A model generated the notes under the pieces. That model worked only from the letters and a program-made list of their open reading frames with translations. It had not been told where the DNA came from and did no database searches. Of a DNA stretch of 64,000 nt, positions 50,285-63,003 are shown in pieces. The translations under genes and the position numbers were made by a program. Position 1 is the first letter of the stretch. Each line of letters opens with the position of its first letter. This DNA is from Pempheris klunzingeri (taxonomy: Eukaryota; Chordata; Actinopteri; Acropomatiformes; Pempheridae), in assembly GCF_042242105.1 (NCBI RefSeq), contig NC_092035.1, positions 6,282,977 through 6,346,976 of the forward strand, in the 5' to 3' direction.

Positions 50285-50430
50285 TTCTTTCACATGCATT
50301 CACACACTGAAACTATTCAGTGTCTTGCCCAAGAACATTTTGACATGCTGACTTGAAGCCGGGGCTTGAACCGCCAACCTTCCCATTGATGGAAGACCCA
50401 CTGTCACCTCTGAGCCACAGCTGTGAGGCA
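50285..50430. repeat. Dispersed fish repeat, inverted relative to 34.1 kb
   Basis: CAGTGTCTTGCCCAAGAACA, then GAAGCCGGGGCTTGAACCGCC and CTCTGAGCCACAGC, is wording common in fish genomes. The shared piece CAGTGTCTTGCC is the inverse of GGCAAGACACTG at 34.1 kb. Confidence 0.5.
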
Positions 50431-53327
50431 CAGCAGCCAGTTGTCCAGAGACAGAAGAGGTTTGGTCATGGCTTGGAGGTTAAAAGAAGCCTGGTAGGCC
50501 GGCATCAGAGTCTTGAGCTATATATGAGCACCAACAGAGATCCAATATGGTGAATGGTATTTGGAATTTGGATATTTGATATTTCTGAAATCCCAGTTAG
50601 GGAGAAATTGTGGTTGTGACAACTTAACTATGATTAAAATTTGGCAAATAAAACACTCTTGGAAAGATTATTGATATGGGTAATAAAAATGCCAATGTTA
50701 ATTGATGATGCAGTAGTCCAGGCAGGAGGTAACAAACATGCTGAGGAGCACGTAGGGAGCCTTCCTAATAAATGTGCTTAAGGTATCAGAGGAATCTACA
50801 TGAGAGCACTACTCCTGACAATTTGTTGTCACCACAGTATTGTCAGTGGTGATCTATTAGGGCTGGCATCAATGCCCCTCAAGGAACACGAGACAAGCAG
50901 TGATGCATGTCTCCCCTTTAAGTGTCAGAAGTTATTGCATGAATAACTGGGTGTCATCAGCAAAATATATGACACCACAGAGAGACCTGGTGTGGAGGGA
51001 GAAGAGGAGGGGCAAATGCCTGAGCATACAAAGTATCTGCCTTTGACACCTAAACCAGAAGAACCAGAAGAAACAGTGATTTTTTTTTTTTAACCAAAAT
51101 CTTTTCCCAAACTGAACTGACTTCAGCTCCAAACTGCAAATAGGTGATTATGCTGGCTTCATAAACAACACAAATTGTGGCAGTTTAATTATAAATGAGA
51201 GTCATTGTGAGCAAATACAACAAAAAGCTCATTAATATGCCTCTGCAGGAAACAGAATTTGTAGTAGTACAATTTTTTTTAATGACCCAATAGCTCAAAT
51301 TCATTGATGATAATTTCACTCAGGAGGAGATAAAAAAAAAAGATAAAACAGTTAATACATTAAGTTTTAATCTTCAGTCAGTAATATTCAGGGCACAGTT
51401 AAAGGTTTCAAATAATCAGATGAGGAATTTTGAAAGATGCCAATTTAATAGCAATAGAATGCAATTGTTTACTGACACATTAGCCATTGCAACCTAAAGA
51501 TATAAGATATAATATGTAACATTTCTGTATTAAAATGACCAGAAATCAAATCAAATCAAATCAAAAATGTATATGATTTGTATACATATTTTATATATAC
51601 AGGTGCAAGAAACATTAAAAAAGCCAAAAACAAAACAGGTACAGATGCAGTGTGCAAGACTGGGGAGGACATCACATTGCGTGTATAGAATTAGATGTGT
51701 TAGGATAGAGTCATAAGTTTATATTTCAAGTTCAGGCACTAAGGTCTTCAGCGCCATCAGATTTTTATTATACAACAAAAATTATTAGTGTTGTTGGTAG
51801 TACTGTTACCACCATACTGCAGCATTTGCTTCAAGGTGATGTCAGGTAGTGCGACAGCCCCAGGAGGAGACAGAGAGAGACAGTGTTAACCCAGCCTGGT
51901 CTTAAGGCTACTCCTGGCTAATGTCTGGCCATGGGAAGGTGGAGTGGACGAATGGCACTCAGGCTGGCAAAGCAATAGCTAGGGCATGATCAGGCAGACC
52001 ATACTTGAGCAGGGTGAGGTGAACTCGGCTCTGTTTGGTTTAACTGATTTGGAGATTTGTGTTTTACATACCAGGTAAGGTCATCATAAGTTCAAGGTTG
52101 CCATGCATGTGTGAAAGGGGCTTATGTTTACATGATGCTAATGGTAAGTAAGCAAGTCAACATAATGTTAGCGAATGCTACTTGCAGCTATTCATTTAAA
52201 ACATGAATTATGTGCATAAATATTATAACACATTACCTCATCCATGAATTCCACGAGTCACATCAGATAAAGTTTCGCCCGCAGTGTTGGTGAACTGGCT
52301 GGTTACTTTATGATGTCATTAAACTCAATGCAATAAATAATTGTTATAAAAGTACAGATGTTTGGTTATAGATACTGTTTATTTTATAAATATATTGTGT
52401 TTTATTTTGAGGAATTCATGGTACTAAGAGGAAGTGGTATCTGAGCACAACAGTAGTACTGCTTCTTAATTGGTTGAGTGGGATGATTGACAGGTTGTAC
52501 CGGAAGAAGGAAGAAGAAGAAGAAGGAAGTTTTAAAAGGTTTATTATAGGAGTAGCAGCAATCAGTGGAAACATTTAAATAGGTAAAAAACAGTTAATTC
52601 AAGAACTCAGGGCCTTTCCCAAAATTACTGAGGGATAAATGGGCTACATCTAGAATCAAAGTTGCAATGTAAAAAAAAATAGGAAAAAACAAAAATTTAA
52701 ATGTACAAAAGTACCGTTTAGGTACTATGTGGAGTCACACAGCTAAAACACACTTTGCATTATTTGTTCCAGTAAATGTAGGAAGCCACAGAAGCATACA
52801 TGGTGGTTTGTCAACAGCCAGCAATAGCTGCTTTTTGGAGACAGTCCCTGGACCTCCAGCAGCCTCCTACCCCACTGTGTGTGTGTGTGAGAGGTTAATC
52901 CAGTAAACCCTGGGTTCAGACAGTCATTTACACCATCTGAGTGATGAAGGGCAGTCAGCTGCTGTATGCAGACCTCAGCCACTCTCTATGTGTGTAGACT
53001 TAAATAACCTCATGGCCTCAGTGGACCGTGTGAGCAGTTATGCTCACATTCATGGATTAATGCTCTATGATACACAGAGAAAGTGTAAAGGGCATTGAAC
53101 ATCATGAGCTCATGTTCCTGCTTCAAACTTAAGTTATTATTCATGAACAGAATCGATTCTTCCATGGCTTTAACCCACAGCATCTTTTCAGTAATACATA
53201 TTGAGGAATGTGGGAGTCTTATTTGATCAGGATTTGTCCTTTAACTCCCACATTAAACAGATTTCTAGAACTGCCTTTTTCCATCTACGTAATATTGCTA
53301 AAATCAGGCACCTCTTGTGTTTGAGAG
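50431..53327. other. Gene-poor DNA
   Basis: No exon is recognised. A short (AAATC)n run lies at about 51543-51562, and a GAA-rich patch lies at about 52504-52528. Confidence 0.4.
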
Positions 53328-53715
53328 AGCACAAACAGCAACCAACGTACCAGCAGTGACTATAGCACTAGTGACAGGAGTGTGACTAAAAGATTAGCAG
53401 TATGATATTATTGAAAAACATGACGAGTGGCCGACGTATCCTCCTCTTCCTCTCCATCATTATGTCTCATGTCCGCCTAATGTCTGCCTCTAACTTGCTA
53501 TCTTCCCCGGAGCCTTTCTGTGCTTTCTCATCTCTCAGGTTCCTGTGGATCCTGGTCCTGGTTCTCCTGCTGGGGTTCTCTGGTTCATGAATCACTGCTG
53601 CGGATCGTCGACCACTCGTCATGTTTTTCAATAATATCATACTGCTAATCTTTTAGTCACATTCCTATTGTTAGTGCTGTAGTCACTGTTAGTACGTTGG
53701 TTGCTGTTTGTGTTG
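53328..53715. repeat. Long inverted repeat with near-perfect 56-bp core arms
   Basis: Left core arm 53381-53436 and right core arm 53606-53661 are inverse copies with one mismatch (C at 53432). Weaker pairing continues outward to about 53330 on the left and about 53713 on the right, giving arms of about 105-110 bp around a loop of 169 bases. The loop is CT-rich. The right arm runs straight into the TC-rich tract and retroposon 3' tail. Confidence 0.93.
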
Positions 53716-53741
53716 TCTCTGTCTCTCTCTCTGTCTCTCTG

Positions 53742-53775
<34 letters not shown>

Positions 53776-53805
53776 TCTCTGTGTCTCTCTCTTTCTGTCT
53801 CTGTC
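53714..53805. repeat. TC-rich simple repeat
   Basis: A CT/GTCT tract lies between the inverted repeat and a retroposon 3' tail. Both strands give open frames here, but only of low-complexity Leu/Ser or Arg/Glu. Confidence 0.95.
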
Positions 53806-54090
53806 CAACCTCCACCCAACACAGACCCTGACAGAAGCCCCCCCCAACAGAGCCTGGGTCTGTTCCAGGTTTCTTCCTGTTAAAGGGGAGTTCTTCCTCC
53901 TGCCTCTGATGCTCAATATAATATCTGATGCTGCTCATGTGGGGATTCTTGAATCCTTAATGTTGAATTCCTGAATCGTTGGGTCTCTCTCTAATTAAAG
54001 AGTTTGGTCTAGACCTGCTCTTTATGGAAAGAGTCTTGAGATAACGCTGTTGTGAATTGGTGCTATATAAATAAAGATTGATTGACTTGA
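53806..54090 (+). mobile_element. Retroposon (LINE/SINE) 3' tail
   Basis: Wording from ACAGACCCTGACAGAAGCC through GGGTCTGTTCCAGGTTTCTT and GAGTTCTTCCTCC to GGTGCTATATAAATAAAG is a widespread fish retroposon 3' end. It terminates in an ATTGATTG-type tail at 54075-54090. No coding part is attached. The inverted repeat and TC tract just before it may belong to the same element. Confidence 0.7.
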
Positions 54091-56095
54091 TGTGGAACAT
54101 TTTTAACATCGATCGATCCTTCATCACTATTAGATATTAATGGAAACACAAATTAGATGCTCTTTCTGCTCTTTTAATTACATGATCGCGTTGCATCCTT
54201 TTCCAGTCCAATTGTTTGTGACATTCGACTGGAGAATTAAATTGTGAGCTACATTCGGCTAAAAACATTTGGGGGTGAGGACGTTGTCCTCCTGCGCCAA
54301 ATCCAGAGATATGTCGACAGAGAAAAATGCCAAAACACCAAAATGATGACCAGCGTGGACGAGAATGATAAAAGGTGTTCCAAGAGAATTATAAATATCC
54401 AAGGAAATGTCATTTTACCACCTCAGTTGTAGAGATCCAGGAAAATCAATCAGCACAAGCTTCCTGAAGTTTTCCAAATAATTCAGTTTCACATAAATTA
54501 GCGTTTGGATTAGCTACTGTAGCTCAAGTTTAAAAGTAAGCATAAACATTATTAGAATAGTAGCAAGATTGAAAACAGCCCTCCAATTGTGGCAGAAGTG
54601 TAAAGCAAAGCAGGACTGTGGATGGGAATGAAAGAAGCCAATATGTCGAATAAAAACAAAGCTGCTCTTTCATTTGAAATGTAGCTGGGGGGGGGGCATT
54701 GGTGGTGTGTTGGAGGAGATGACCCAGGAGAACATACATGCTCTCTGCATGTATGCTAGTGAGAGAAAAGGAGGTCGGCGTATCTTATATCCTGAGGCAC
54801 AGTTTGACTTTTATTCTGGTGTGGGGGTCCCAAGAGAAAAAATCTATCCATGTCAATTTTCCAAGATGCTGCACTTGAACACTTGCAGCCAACACACCAC
54901 CACAGTACTGAGGAATGTGTCTGCCATTAGCTGACTGTAACAATGAACTGACTACCGCTGTTTTGCAAGGTTCCAATTAATACGCTTGGCTACTGAAACT
55001 TATCATCACTGATTGAATGCTGCTTCTGCGACAACTGGGTCTGTAAAATATGTGTAAACTGTAGCATGAGGGCTGTTTTCATTTGTAGGAAAAATCATCT
55101 CCATGCTGAATTTGTTTCATTTTGTCGTAATGAAGAACAGATGCAATTCGTCCAATGAACACTTGCCATTGGTTGCAAATGAGAAAATGAAAAAATGAAC
55201 AAAGACGTCAGCATAAAGGATGCATGCAAGTATATACATGTAAATACATATTTTTTCTATATACACTGGATTGAATAATACCATCTTATATTTTCATGTG
55301 CTTGGGGCGTCACTTTAAGTGTGAGCAGTCCATTTATCAAAGACAACCTACCATCATTTCAGGAAGATATTATCTGCATTATTGAATCTTTGGAGCAAAG
55401 AGACGCTGGTTATAAATTTCTCACCACTTTTAGGTTCATCACAATAAACTTCAAGCTTTTAGACCTTGCAGTTGAACTTTTTGTCGAACATTATTGAACT
55501 ACTTTAACCTTCCTCTTTGCAGGAAGAAACAGGTGTGCTTAGAGTTCCAAAATATGTGTATTGATTTGTTGAAGAAATACTTTTTTGCTCTCAGCTGCTT
55601 TCCACACACGGGCAACACCTTAAGCCTTACTTAAATCTTATGTGTGTTCACATCACTTTGGATGGATGGTGAAGATTAAAAGATTCCCATGCTAACAACT
55701 TGCAAACATTCATGCCACTGGACAGCTGAAGGGGTGAAGTCATTTACGATACAAGGGTTGTCTTTTGATTATATGCTGAATGTTATTTATTTTAAAAGCA
55801 GACACAGAAAGGCTCTTGATTATGTAAAGAAGCAGGACTGGGTCAAGCTCAGTGGCCGCCCGTGTCTCTGTGGAAAAGAGGTTAATGTAAGTTGGCCTCA
55901 GGCTGGATATGAGCATCCAAAGAGCATCATAACAGCCAGAATAATGAAGGGTCAGCATGATAATGATGGGTTCTGACACTCTGTGTGTATGGTAATACAT
56001 ATATGCTGCTCTTTGGGGTGTAAACTGGAGCGGTTGAAGGAAGAGGCCGAGCAGCCCTCTTATGATTCACTGGACAATATAATTGTTGTAATGTA
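54091..56095. other. Gene-poor DNA
   Basis: No exon or clear repeat is recognised. An 86-codon frame at 54674-54934 has no domain and no splice support. Confidence 0.4.
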
Positions 56096-56270
56096 TTCAA
56101 GTCAAGTCGAGTCAAAACAAATTTTATTTATACAGCCAAAAATCACAAATTGCACTTTGCCTCAAGGGGCTTTACACTCTGTACAGTGTATGACAGTCAG
56201 AAAAACAGAGAGAGCCCTCTCCCAGGACGGACAGACACTTGATAGATGTTGCATGGACAGAACAGACCAA
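56096..56270 (-). mobile_element. Retroposon 3' end, inverted
   Basis: TCAAGTCAAGTCGAGTC, then TTTTATTTATACAGCC and GCCTCAAGGGGCTTTACA, is the inverse of the common fish 3' end that finishes with ATATAAATAAA and a short tandem tail. Confidence 0.6.
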
Positions 56271-56354
56271 CAACGTCACAATATACTAGTATAAAAATGA
56301 GTGAATCGCACCAGCAACAATAGTGCTTTAATAATTATGTTCTTTCTTGCAATG

Positions 56355-56425
56355 TTAATGCATCTGGAACCTTCTTGCTGTGAGGCAACAGTGCTAACCA
56401 CTGCACCACCATGCTGCCCATAGAG
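56355..56425. repeat. Dispersed fish repeat scrap
   Basis: CCTTCTTGCTGTGAGGCAAC, then AGTGCTAACCACTGCACCACC, is wording I recognise from many fish genomes. The element class is not certain. Confidence 0.5.
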
Positions 56426-57777
56426 AAAGGAGTGGGAATCAAACCCTGTGCTGACTCTATTGTCTTTGTTTCACTTCAGGTTCTTCTGCCCGCAGATTGC
56501 AAATAAAATAGCAAGCCAGCTCAGTGCCCTCGCATTCTTATTGCGTGTGTTTGCAACTAATGTTAGCAGGAGTACGAGAGCTTTTGGGCCCCCGAGAGAA
56601 CATTATGATCGCATCTGTGTATTCAGATGCAGAATTAATCTCTTAACTCGCAGTGTGGGGTGTGTTTGCTCTTTGGTGCTCACTCCTCATTTGTAAAACG
56701 TGTCAAAAATAACAAGACAAATGCTATAAATAGCGGCTTTATTGTGAAAGTGCTGCAGAACTAATTATAAATGTGCTGTAAAGCAGCTCTGTTTGGCTTT
56801 TCTGGTGAGCAATATAGTTATTTAGTTCATCAGAGAACTCAGATCAACCAGCAGCGGTGAGACATGCACAGTACACTTCTGTCCACTAACAGGCCTTTGT
56901 GTGGCTCAATGGACGAAGGCACAAAGCATGCAGGGATGCGACAGGCTCACGTCAGCAGGTCGACCTCTCTGCATCGCCGAATATGATCCAATAAAGCTGA
57001 CAAAAAAAAAAAAAAAAATCAAATCTGATGTTCTGTGTGAATCTAGGCCAAGACACGGTCGATGAGTTGTGAGCCTTTTAAAGTGCGCAAGGCAATGTGT
57101 GGGAAGAGGAAGACAAGGTCGAGTTGAGTTTTATGAGGAAGTTTACAACTCAAGAAGGCGATGTGGACTCAAGATTGCCTGTGAGCTGCCAGCTTGAGCC
57201 TTTATTTTCAGATTTCTTTAACTCGTGAGTGATGGAATCATCAATTATGTGAGTGCGGATGTAAGCAGCCACAATTAGAAGCCATTCAGACTCGAGGATA
57301 TTGTCGATTTATTTGTATTTAAATCCTTTAAATAAGCTACTGCGACATTTTGTTTGCTCTACAACATGAACTCCAGCGTGTCTTCGCTAAGTGTGTGTGT
57401 GAAAAAGCTCATCTCGGGCAACTGAAGTCGCAATGACAGCCTCAACAGCTTCAAACAACTTCAAACACACAGACATGTCGAAGTCATTCTGACTTCCCTT
57501 ATCCCTTTTGCTTTAATGCTCCCTGGTGGAGCATTAGCTTAGATCCCTGCAGCCTTGGAATTACAGCTATGATGTCAATACACATTGTTAGTGATTAGTG
57601 CATGCGTGTGTGTGTGTATTTTAAGAACTGTGATCATAAAATATTCAACACATGAGTTCACAGGGGCAGACTTAGTGTTTTAGGGACCTAAAGCAAATAT
57701 GGAGCTGTGATGGCAGCTTGAAATGACATGTATCAACTACTGGGGCTGCAGCCAAACAAACTATTAGAGGATTTATA
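56426..57777. other. Gene-poor DNA
   Basis: No exon is recognised. Contents are a 17-base A run near 57001-57018 and a short GT run near 57606-57620. Confidence 0.4.
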
Positions 57778-57801
57778 TCATCATCATCATCATCATCATC
57801 T
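57778..57801. repeat. (TCA)n microsatellite
   Basis: Eight uninterrupted TCA units. Confidence 0.95.
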
Positions 57802-58228
57802 CGAGTTAATGATGAGTGCTCTTGTAGTGGACACTGGTGAAATCTACAGCAAGTGCATGGGAAAACCACAGAAGAAGAAGAAAGTTTTACGTCTAATCAT
57901 CTACAAGGAGGAGATTGAACTACAGAAATGTTAAAAGAATAGCTAGAATAAGTTCCATCACAACCCAGCTACATTAAGATCCTGCTTACACTTCAAAACA
58001 TCAGTAATAATAATAATTCACCATTGTAATATAGCTAATACACAGCCCTCTAATGGTCCTTGGCTCTTTGAGACCTGAGATGACCTCCTACATTTCCCTC
58101 CTGGTCCAGCGACCATCAAATCCTGAGTTTTATTTACCATCTGGAAGCTGAGGTAAACAGTATTTGCAGAGCACAGCAGTTGCTGCAGCCTGGACTTCCA
58201 GAGAGAAATTAGCTGGCATCATGCCCAC

Positions 58229-58232
58229 AGAG

Positions 58233-58293
<61 letters not shown>

Positions 58294-58310
58294 AAGAGAG
58301 AGAGAGAGGG
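58229..58310. repeat. (GA)n microsatellite
   Basis: A GA run with few interruptions, about 40 units. Confidence 0.97.
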
Positions 58311-58833
58311 GGAGACAATGTGGAGTCATACTTACAGTACCAGTTATTTGTGTATACTTGGACGTGTATATATGTTATGTTGGTGTGAGCCGTGCTGAAG
58401 AGCTGGAGCCGTGCCACGCTGAAGATACAGCACCATACAAGGAGAAGTCATGCTGGAGGATCAGGCTTGTCTGCAGGGTGGCACTGCAGCTCCGTGACTG
58501 TTCTACCCAGGTGGAGTTTAGACCTGGAGGCTGATATTTTAGGATAACTAATATGTTCTGGCGTTAGTTCAGGTCAAGACAGTTTAACCCTTTATAGGGC
58601 ACTCATTGAAATACTTATCTAGACCATTACTGGTGGTCATTCAAGACTTTTTTACTTTTGTTTTTTCAATTTTATGGTGAAAATCAGGGTCAGTGAAGTC
58701 ACCATATATGGTTTCTTGCCGGTCTGTCATGTAGCCTGATTGTCGCTGATTGTTTTGGAGAAATCTCGTAGTTCTACTGCCTCATGGTGAGGCAAGGGGC
58801 GGCATTATGAACTCCCACTTAAATTACTGCTCA

Positions 58834-58933
58834 CTGAAGGAGCACAACAGTCGCAGTGGGTCCGACCGCCGTACTGACAAGTGGTATGACCAGCTCGACG
58901 CCACGCTGGGCCACAGACCGGCATATTCTGGCT
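58834..58933 (+). pseudogene. Possible SANT/Myb-like domain fragment
   Basis: About 33 codons read LKEHNSRSGSDRRTD, then KWYDQLDATLGHRPAYSG. The pattern W/F-x-x-x-L-D-A-x-L-G-H-R-P-A is typical of the C-terminal part of SANT/Myb-like DNA-binding domains encoded by PIF/Harbinger transposons and genes derived from them. No transposase, start context or neighbouring exon is seen, so it is probably a transposon scrap. Similarity is judged from memory over a short span. Confidence 0.35.
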
Positions 58934-59604
58934 CTCCCCCATACGTCAAACCACACAGATTACCAGGAATTCTTTTACCCAGGTAAATAAACTCCTGGAA
59001 ATGTTGGTGGAAAAGGGGGCTTATGTATGCAACACAGTCACAAAATTGTGAGTTTAGCCTTGACTAACAGCTACTTGGAGAACCGAAACTCGGAAAAAAA
59101 ACAACCTCCGGATGAATTTATGGCCTCGCTAGAACAGAAGAGAAGAGCTAGAGAAGAAAATAAGACAGCTTTGGGGTGTTGTATTTTCACCTTTTGACGG
59201 AGTTAACAGCAGTCACCCCCTACCTCAAATTTATGCTAAGCTAGGCTAAATTATATTGCACTTCCCTTTTATTTATTTATTTTTTTTATCACACACTTCT
59301 CTTCTTCTCCTTGTGCACCAGCTAGTCTGAAATAGAAATTTCTCATTTGAAGCAGTACTATAATAATCAATTAAGCTGCGTCATGGCAATCAATTTAGAG
59401 GCGGCAATCAAAGAACAATCCTGGTTCTGTATACCCGTCTCACCCGTCTCACCCGTCTTCTTCTCCTGCTATCGGTCCTAAAAAAGTGTGTGTTACTCTC
59501 TTACTGTGTCTGTGCTTAAATGTTTTATAAATCAACCGAGTGAACGTCTACAGAAGATGAAAGTGACTCTGAAAATGATCTAACTGCAGTGAAGTCTGTG
59601 GAGG
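58934..59604. other. Gene-poor DNA
   Basis: No exon is recognised. Three direct copies of a CCCGTCTCA-type nonamer lie near 59434-59459. Confidence 0.4.
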
Positions 59605-59613
59605 GAGAGAGAG

Positions 59614-59698
<85 letters not shown>

Positions 59699-59723
59699 CA
59701 GAGAGAGACAGAGAGAGAGACAG

Positions 59724-59754
<31 letters not shown>
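59605..59754. repeat. GA/CAGAAA compound minisatellite
   Basis: GA runs interrupted at intervals by CAGAAAGA or CAGA blocks over 150 bases. The open frames across it on both strands are low complexity only. Confidence 0.97.
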
Positions 59755-59900
59755 TTTGTGTTGGAAGTAAGGTCAAATATCTTCTACCTAATAATAAATC
59801 ACACACTCTTTCCCATCCCCCACCCATGTGTTGACATAGTTTCCATGGTGAGGGGAAGGTGTTGACGAGTCACCGCTGCATTCCTGCGAACATGCTCACG

Positions 59901-59926
59901 CACACACACACACACACACACACATT
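59901..59926. repeat. (CA)n microsatellite
   Basis: An uninterrupted CA run of about 13 units. Confidence 0.95.
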
Positions 59927-61399
59927 AACATTTACTCTGGGGGGGTCAGTTAACACTCTCTCCCAGTCCAATATTTGACTGCTGCTGCCTCAATAAAAAA
60001 AAAACACAGACCTGCAGAGTCCTGTAGGTACGACGTGCTCTCGACACATGATCTGGTCTGTTCTTCACTCCTTCTTGCTCGTCATCACTTCCCTCACATC
60101 TCACCTAAACCACACACACACACACACGTCGTCATCTTTGTGTTAACGTGCAAATGAAATGAACATTTTTTATTTTTTTTTTTTATCTCTATGCAGTGTG
60201 GCCACTGGAGACGGGAGGGTGGGAGAGTCCAGAGCTAGCTTACAGCCTCAAGTGGATGTATTGTTTGTTACATCCCATAATTCAAGAGTGTCAGATGGGG
60301 CGAACAGCATGCTGAGCCTTCCTGTTGGGGGTGTAAAAAGTAGAAGTAGAAGTAGTAATTAAATTACTGCAGAAATACTTCAGCTGTACTCAAACAGTGC
60401 TTGAATAACGTGCACAGTGAGCGTCCTTTCTTTTGTGACAAGGCTGGGGGGCTGACTTCTCCTTCTCTCAACAGTATTTGCTTTCCTGGCCCTAAGCTTC
60501 CCTTAGTCCCCTTCAGTGTTCAGGCCCTTCTGCTGCAATAACAGATGGAGTGTTGACACTGCGAACTAATGTCTGCAACAACAGAAACATGATATATGCT
60601 TATTGTGCTGCACAGACATTCAGTGTTTAGTTATTCTGGACATTGGTTGATAAAAGCCAGACTAGGAGACACACCTCTACACACACACACACACACAGAA
60701 ACCTGTGTGTTAACCAGCCGCAATAATCCACGGCAAAGCTGGCAAAAGCCTGAGGGGACTTAAATACTTCAGTACATTATCCCTAACGCCTCTCTGCAAG
60801 ACTTAGAGCCACTGTGGGTAAACTGGGTAGATCAGAGCCAGAATGGAAGGTGCAGTAGCACCTGTGGGGGATGAGAGAGATGAGCGTTGGTGTGAGGCGG
60901 CAGAGCGCTTGTTTCACCTCTCCATGCGGCAAAGCTGGAAGTTAATTGAAGCGAACCTCCTGCTGCTGGTGGTGATGATGATGATGATGAGCGGACTCGG
61001 CCACAGTGACACCATCAGAGAGATCTGACCGAGGGCTGACCGCTCCGTAGAGTGTTGAAACACATGCTTTGGGGTTTGGGTTTGAAGGCATCCATCATCA
61101 CCTCAGTATTAGTGCGCTGCAGAAAACACCCAAGCAAATAGCTCCTGTAGAGAAACAGCTGTCAGAGCCGGGAAATGGTTGGATGAAAAGGTCATGCTGT
61201 GAGTTTGCAACTGAAACTGAGCTTTGCAGCTTTGGAAAGCTGACTATACAGAACAGTCAGAATCTCTGCTTATCAAGCATATCCTCTTAAAATGATCGGT
61301 TTCAATATTTCAAAGTAGTTTCCTGGGAAACCAACAGATTTTGGTGAGAATTTGCAGGAATAGTGAAATCTCACTTTCACTGTTCCAAGTTCCACGGCT
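59927..61399. other. Gene-poor DNA
   Basis: No exon is recognised. It includes short CA runs near 60112-60126 and 60679-60698 and a (GAT)n run at 60973-60990. Confidence 0.4.
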
Positions 61400-61414
61400 C
61401 TAAGTGCATCATTC

Positions 61415-61483
61415 ATTCATCCTGAATTTCCCCTAGGGGATGAATAAAGTATCTATATATCTATCTATCTATCTATCTATCTA
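61415..61483 (+). mobile_element. Retroposon 3' tail with (TATC)n
   Basis: CCTGAATTTCCCCTAGGGGA, then TGAATAAAGTATCTA followed by TATC units, is the well-known 3' end of a fish non-LTR element. The TATC array at 61459-61483 is its tail. Confidence 0.65.
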
Positions 61484-62961
61484 GAATGTTAGAATCCTTT
61501 AGACATATTAGATCTTCTAGATGATATCACAGGCCAAGTCCTAAGAATACGGACTCTGGGAGCCATGAAGCTTGCACAAAATTCAATGCCAGTCCGATTT
61601 GTAAAGGCTGAGATGTTTCAGTGGATAAATGAAAACTTTGATCTGCTGGAAGTCAGGGAATAAACAAAGGTTCAATCCATTTCCGATCAAGATCGAGATA
61701 TTTCACTGAAAGGCTTAACTCGTGGTGGTGCTAGACAGTCAAGGGATCACCAAAGTCATTTTGGATTCATTCTACAGGGAGCATCAATTTCCAGGCAATC
61801 CACAAAATAGCTGAGTCAGCATGTCGAAGTGTCCTTGGGGGTCGAAGTGCTTTGGGCCGTCGAAATGACCAGAAAGGCTCTGTATACCTATACTCCTGAC
61901 TACAAGTCAGTTGGTTTAATCTTTGGACTACTTATTTATGGAGTAAGAGGGTGGAAGTAGGCGATCTTAGACACCCCCACCCAGCATTTCTAAGTGGTTT
62001 TATTGCACAGCTGTAGCAAAGACGACCAAATCAGCCAAGCATCTGTCTCGTTTGAGAAAGGAAATGCTGACACTAGAGTTAGCAGCACGGCTAACACTAC
62101 CAGCTGCTTGGCCACTGTCTTCAATCTCAATGGTATGAAGGGAGAATGAAATATCCAGTTGTATGTGTGTTATTTACTGATCACATAGAAGGAATACCAT
62201 CTGAATGGCAGTTTGGTAGATGCACCTTCTGCGCGCTGAAAATCGAGCCCTCGTTTTCCAGACAGATGACAGATGGCGATCTAAATGCCGATGGCATCAT
62301 TAGTCCATTATTACACTTTGCAATCAACATTTACTTCACAATGAGAAGTTCAAGCAAAATTAGTCGTCCACTTCCACTTTAGAAAGTGGTCCAAAGTCTA
62401 AGTGTAAATCTAATCTGATTTTGACAAACTTTGGGTGAGTGAGGATGTAAAATCCCCACGAAAATCAGTTTAACTAACTGATCTACTTCTAGCTAATCCA
62501 ATTTTTGAGGAGAAAACCAGCCAAATTTTGGCAAAGACAGAAAATACACTCCAGAGAGTGGTGTGAAGGAGCCGTTTGGAGCTGCTGTAAACATCAGTGT
62601 TGATTACAATGAAGACGAGAAAGCGTGTCGCCTCTGGTAGACTCTGGAGAGAACAGGCTGCTTATTTCTCTCCACGTGCTCTTACATTTTTTTTTTTCGT
62701 TTTTTGTCTGAAATTTTTTTTGTTATGTGGAGCAACCCTCAAGCTGTGACACATTCAAGTCGTCGCTGGAGGTGACACCATGAAATGTGCCACCTACAAA
62801 AAAAAAAAACAGCAGGCGTGTGCAGCAGCGAGAATGAGAACCAAATAAAAAAAATATCCTGTGCTGTTTTTTAATCATTCACACACCACTGTGTCAATTA
62901 AGAACGACAATGGTTTAAGTGGCGACAAAGCCACATTACCGAGTGATCCATGAGAGGCGTG

Positions 62962-62962
<1 letters not shown>
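61484..62962. other. Gene-poor DNA
   Basis: No exon is recognised. The string CATGTCGAAGTGTCCTTGGG near 61820-61840 is a scrap of a fish repeat related to the copies at 34.1 and 50.3 kb. Confidence 0.4.

Positions 62963-63001
<39 letters not shown>
62963..63001. repeat. (CA)n microsatellite
   Basis: An uninterrupted CA run of about 20 units. Confidence 0.97.

Positions 63002-63003
<2 letters not shown>

Noticed and set aside
53637-53938. Open frames of 60-90 codons rich in Arg/Glu or Leu/Ser
   Set aside because: They run over the TC/GA simple repeat and exist on both strands, as any GA repeat does. No domain or splice support.
59525-59834. Two overlapping frames of 80-100 codons on opposite strands
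   Set aside because: Low-complexity translation of the GA/CAGA minisatellite.
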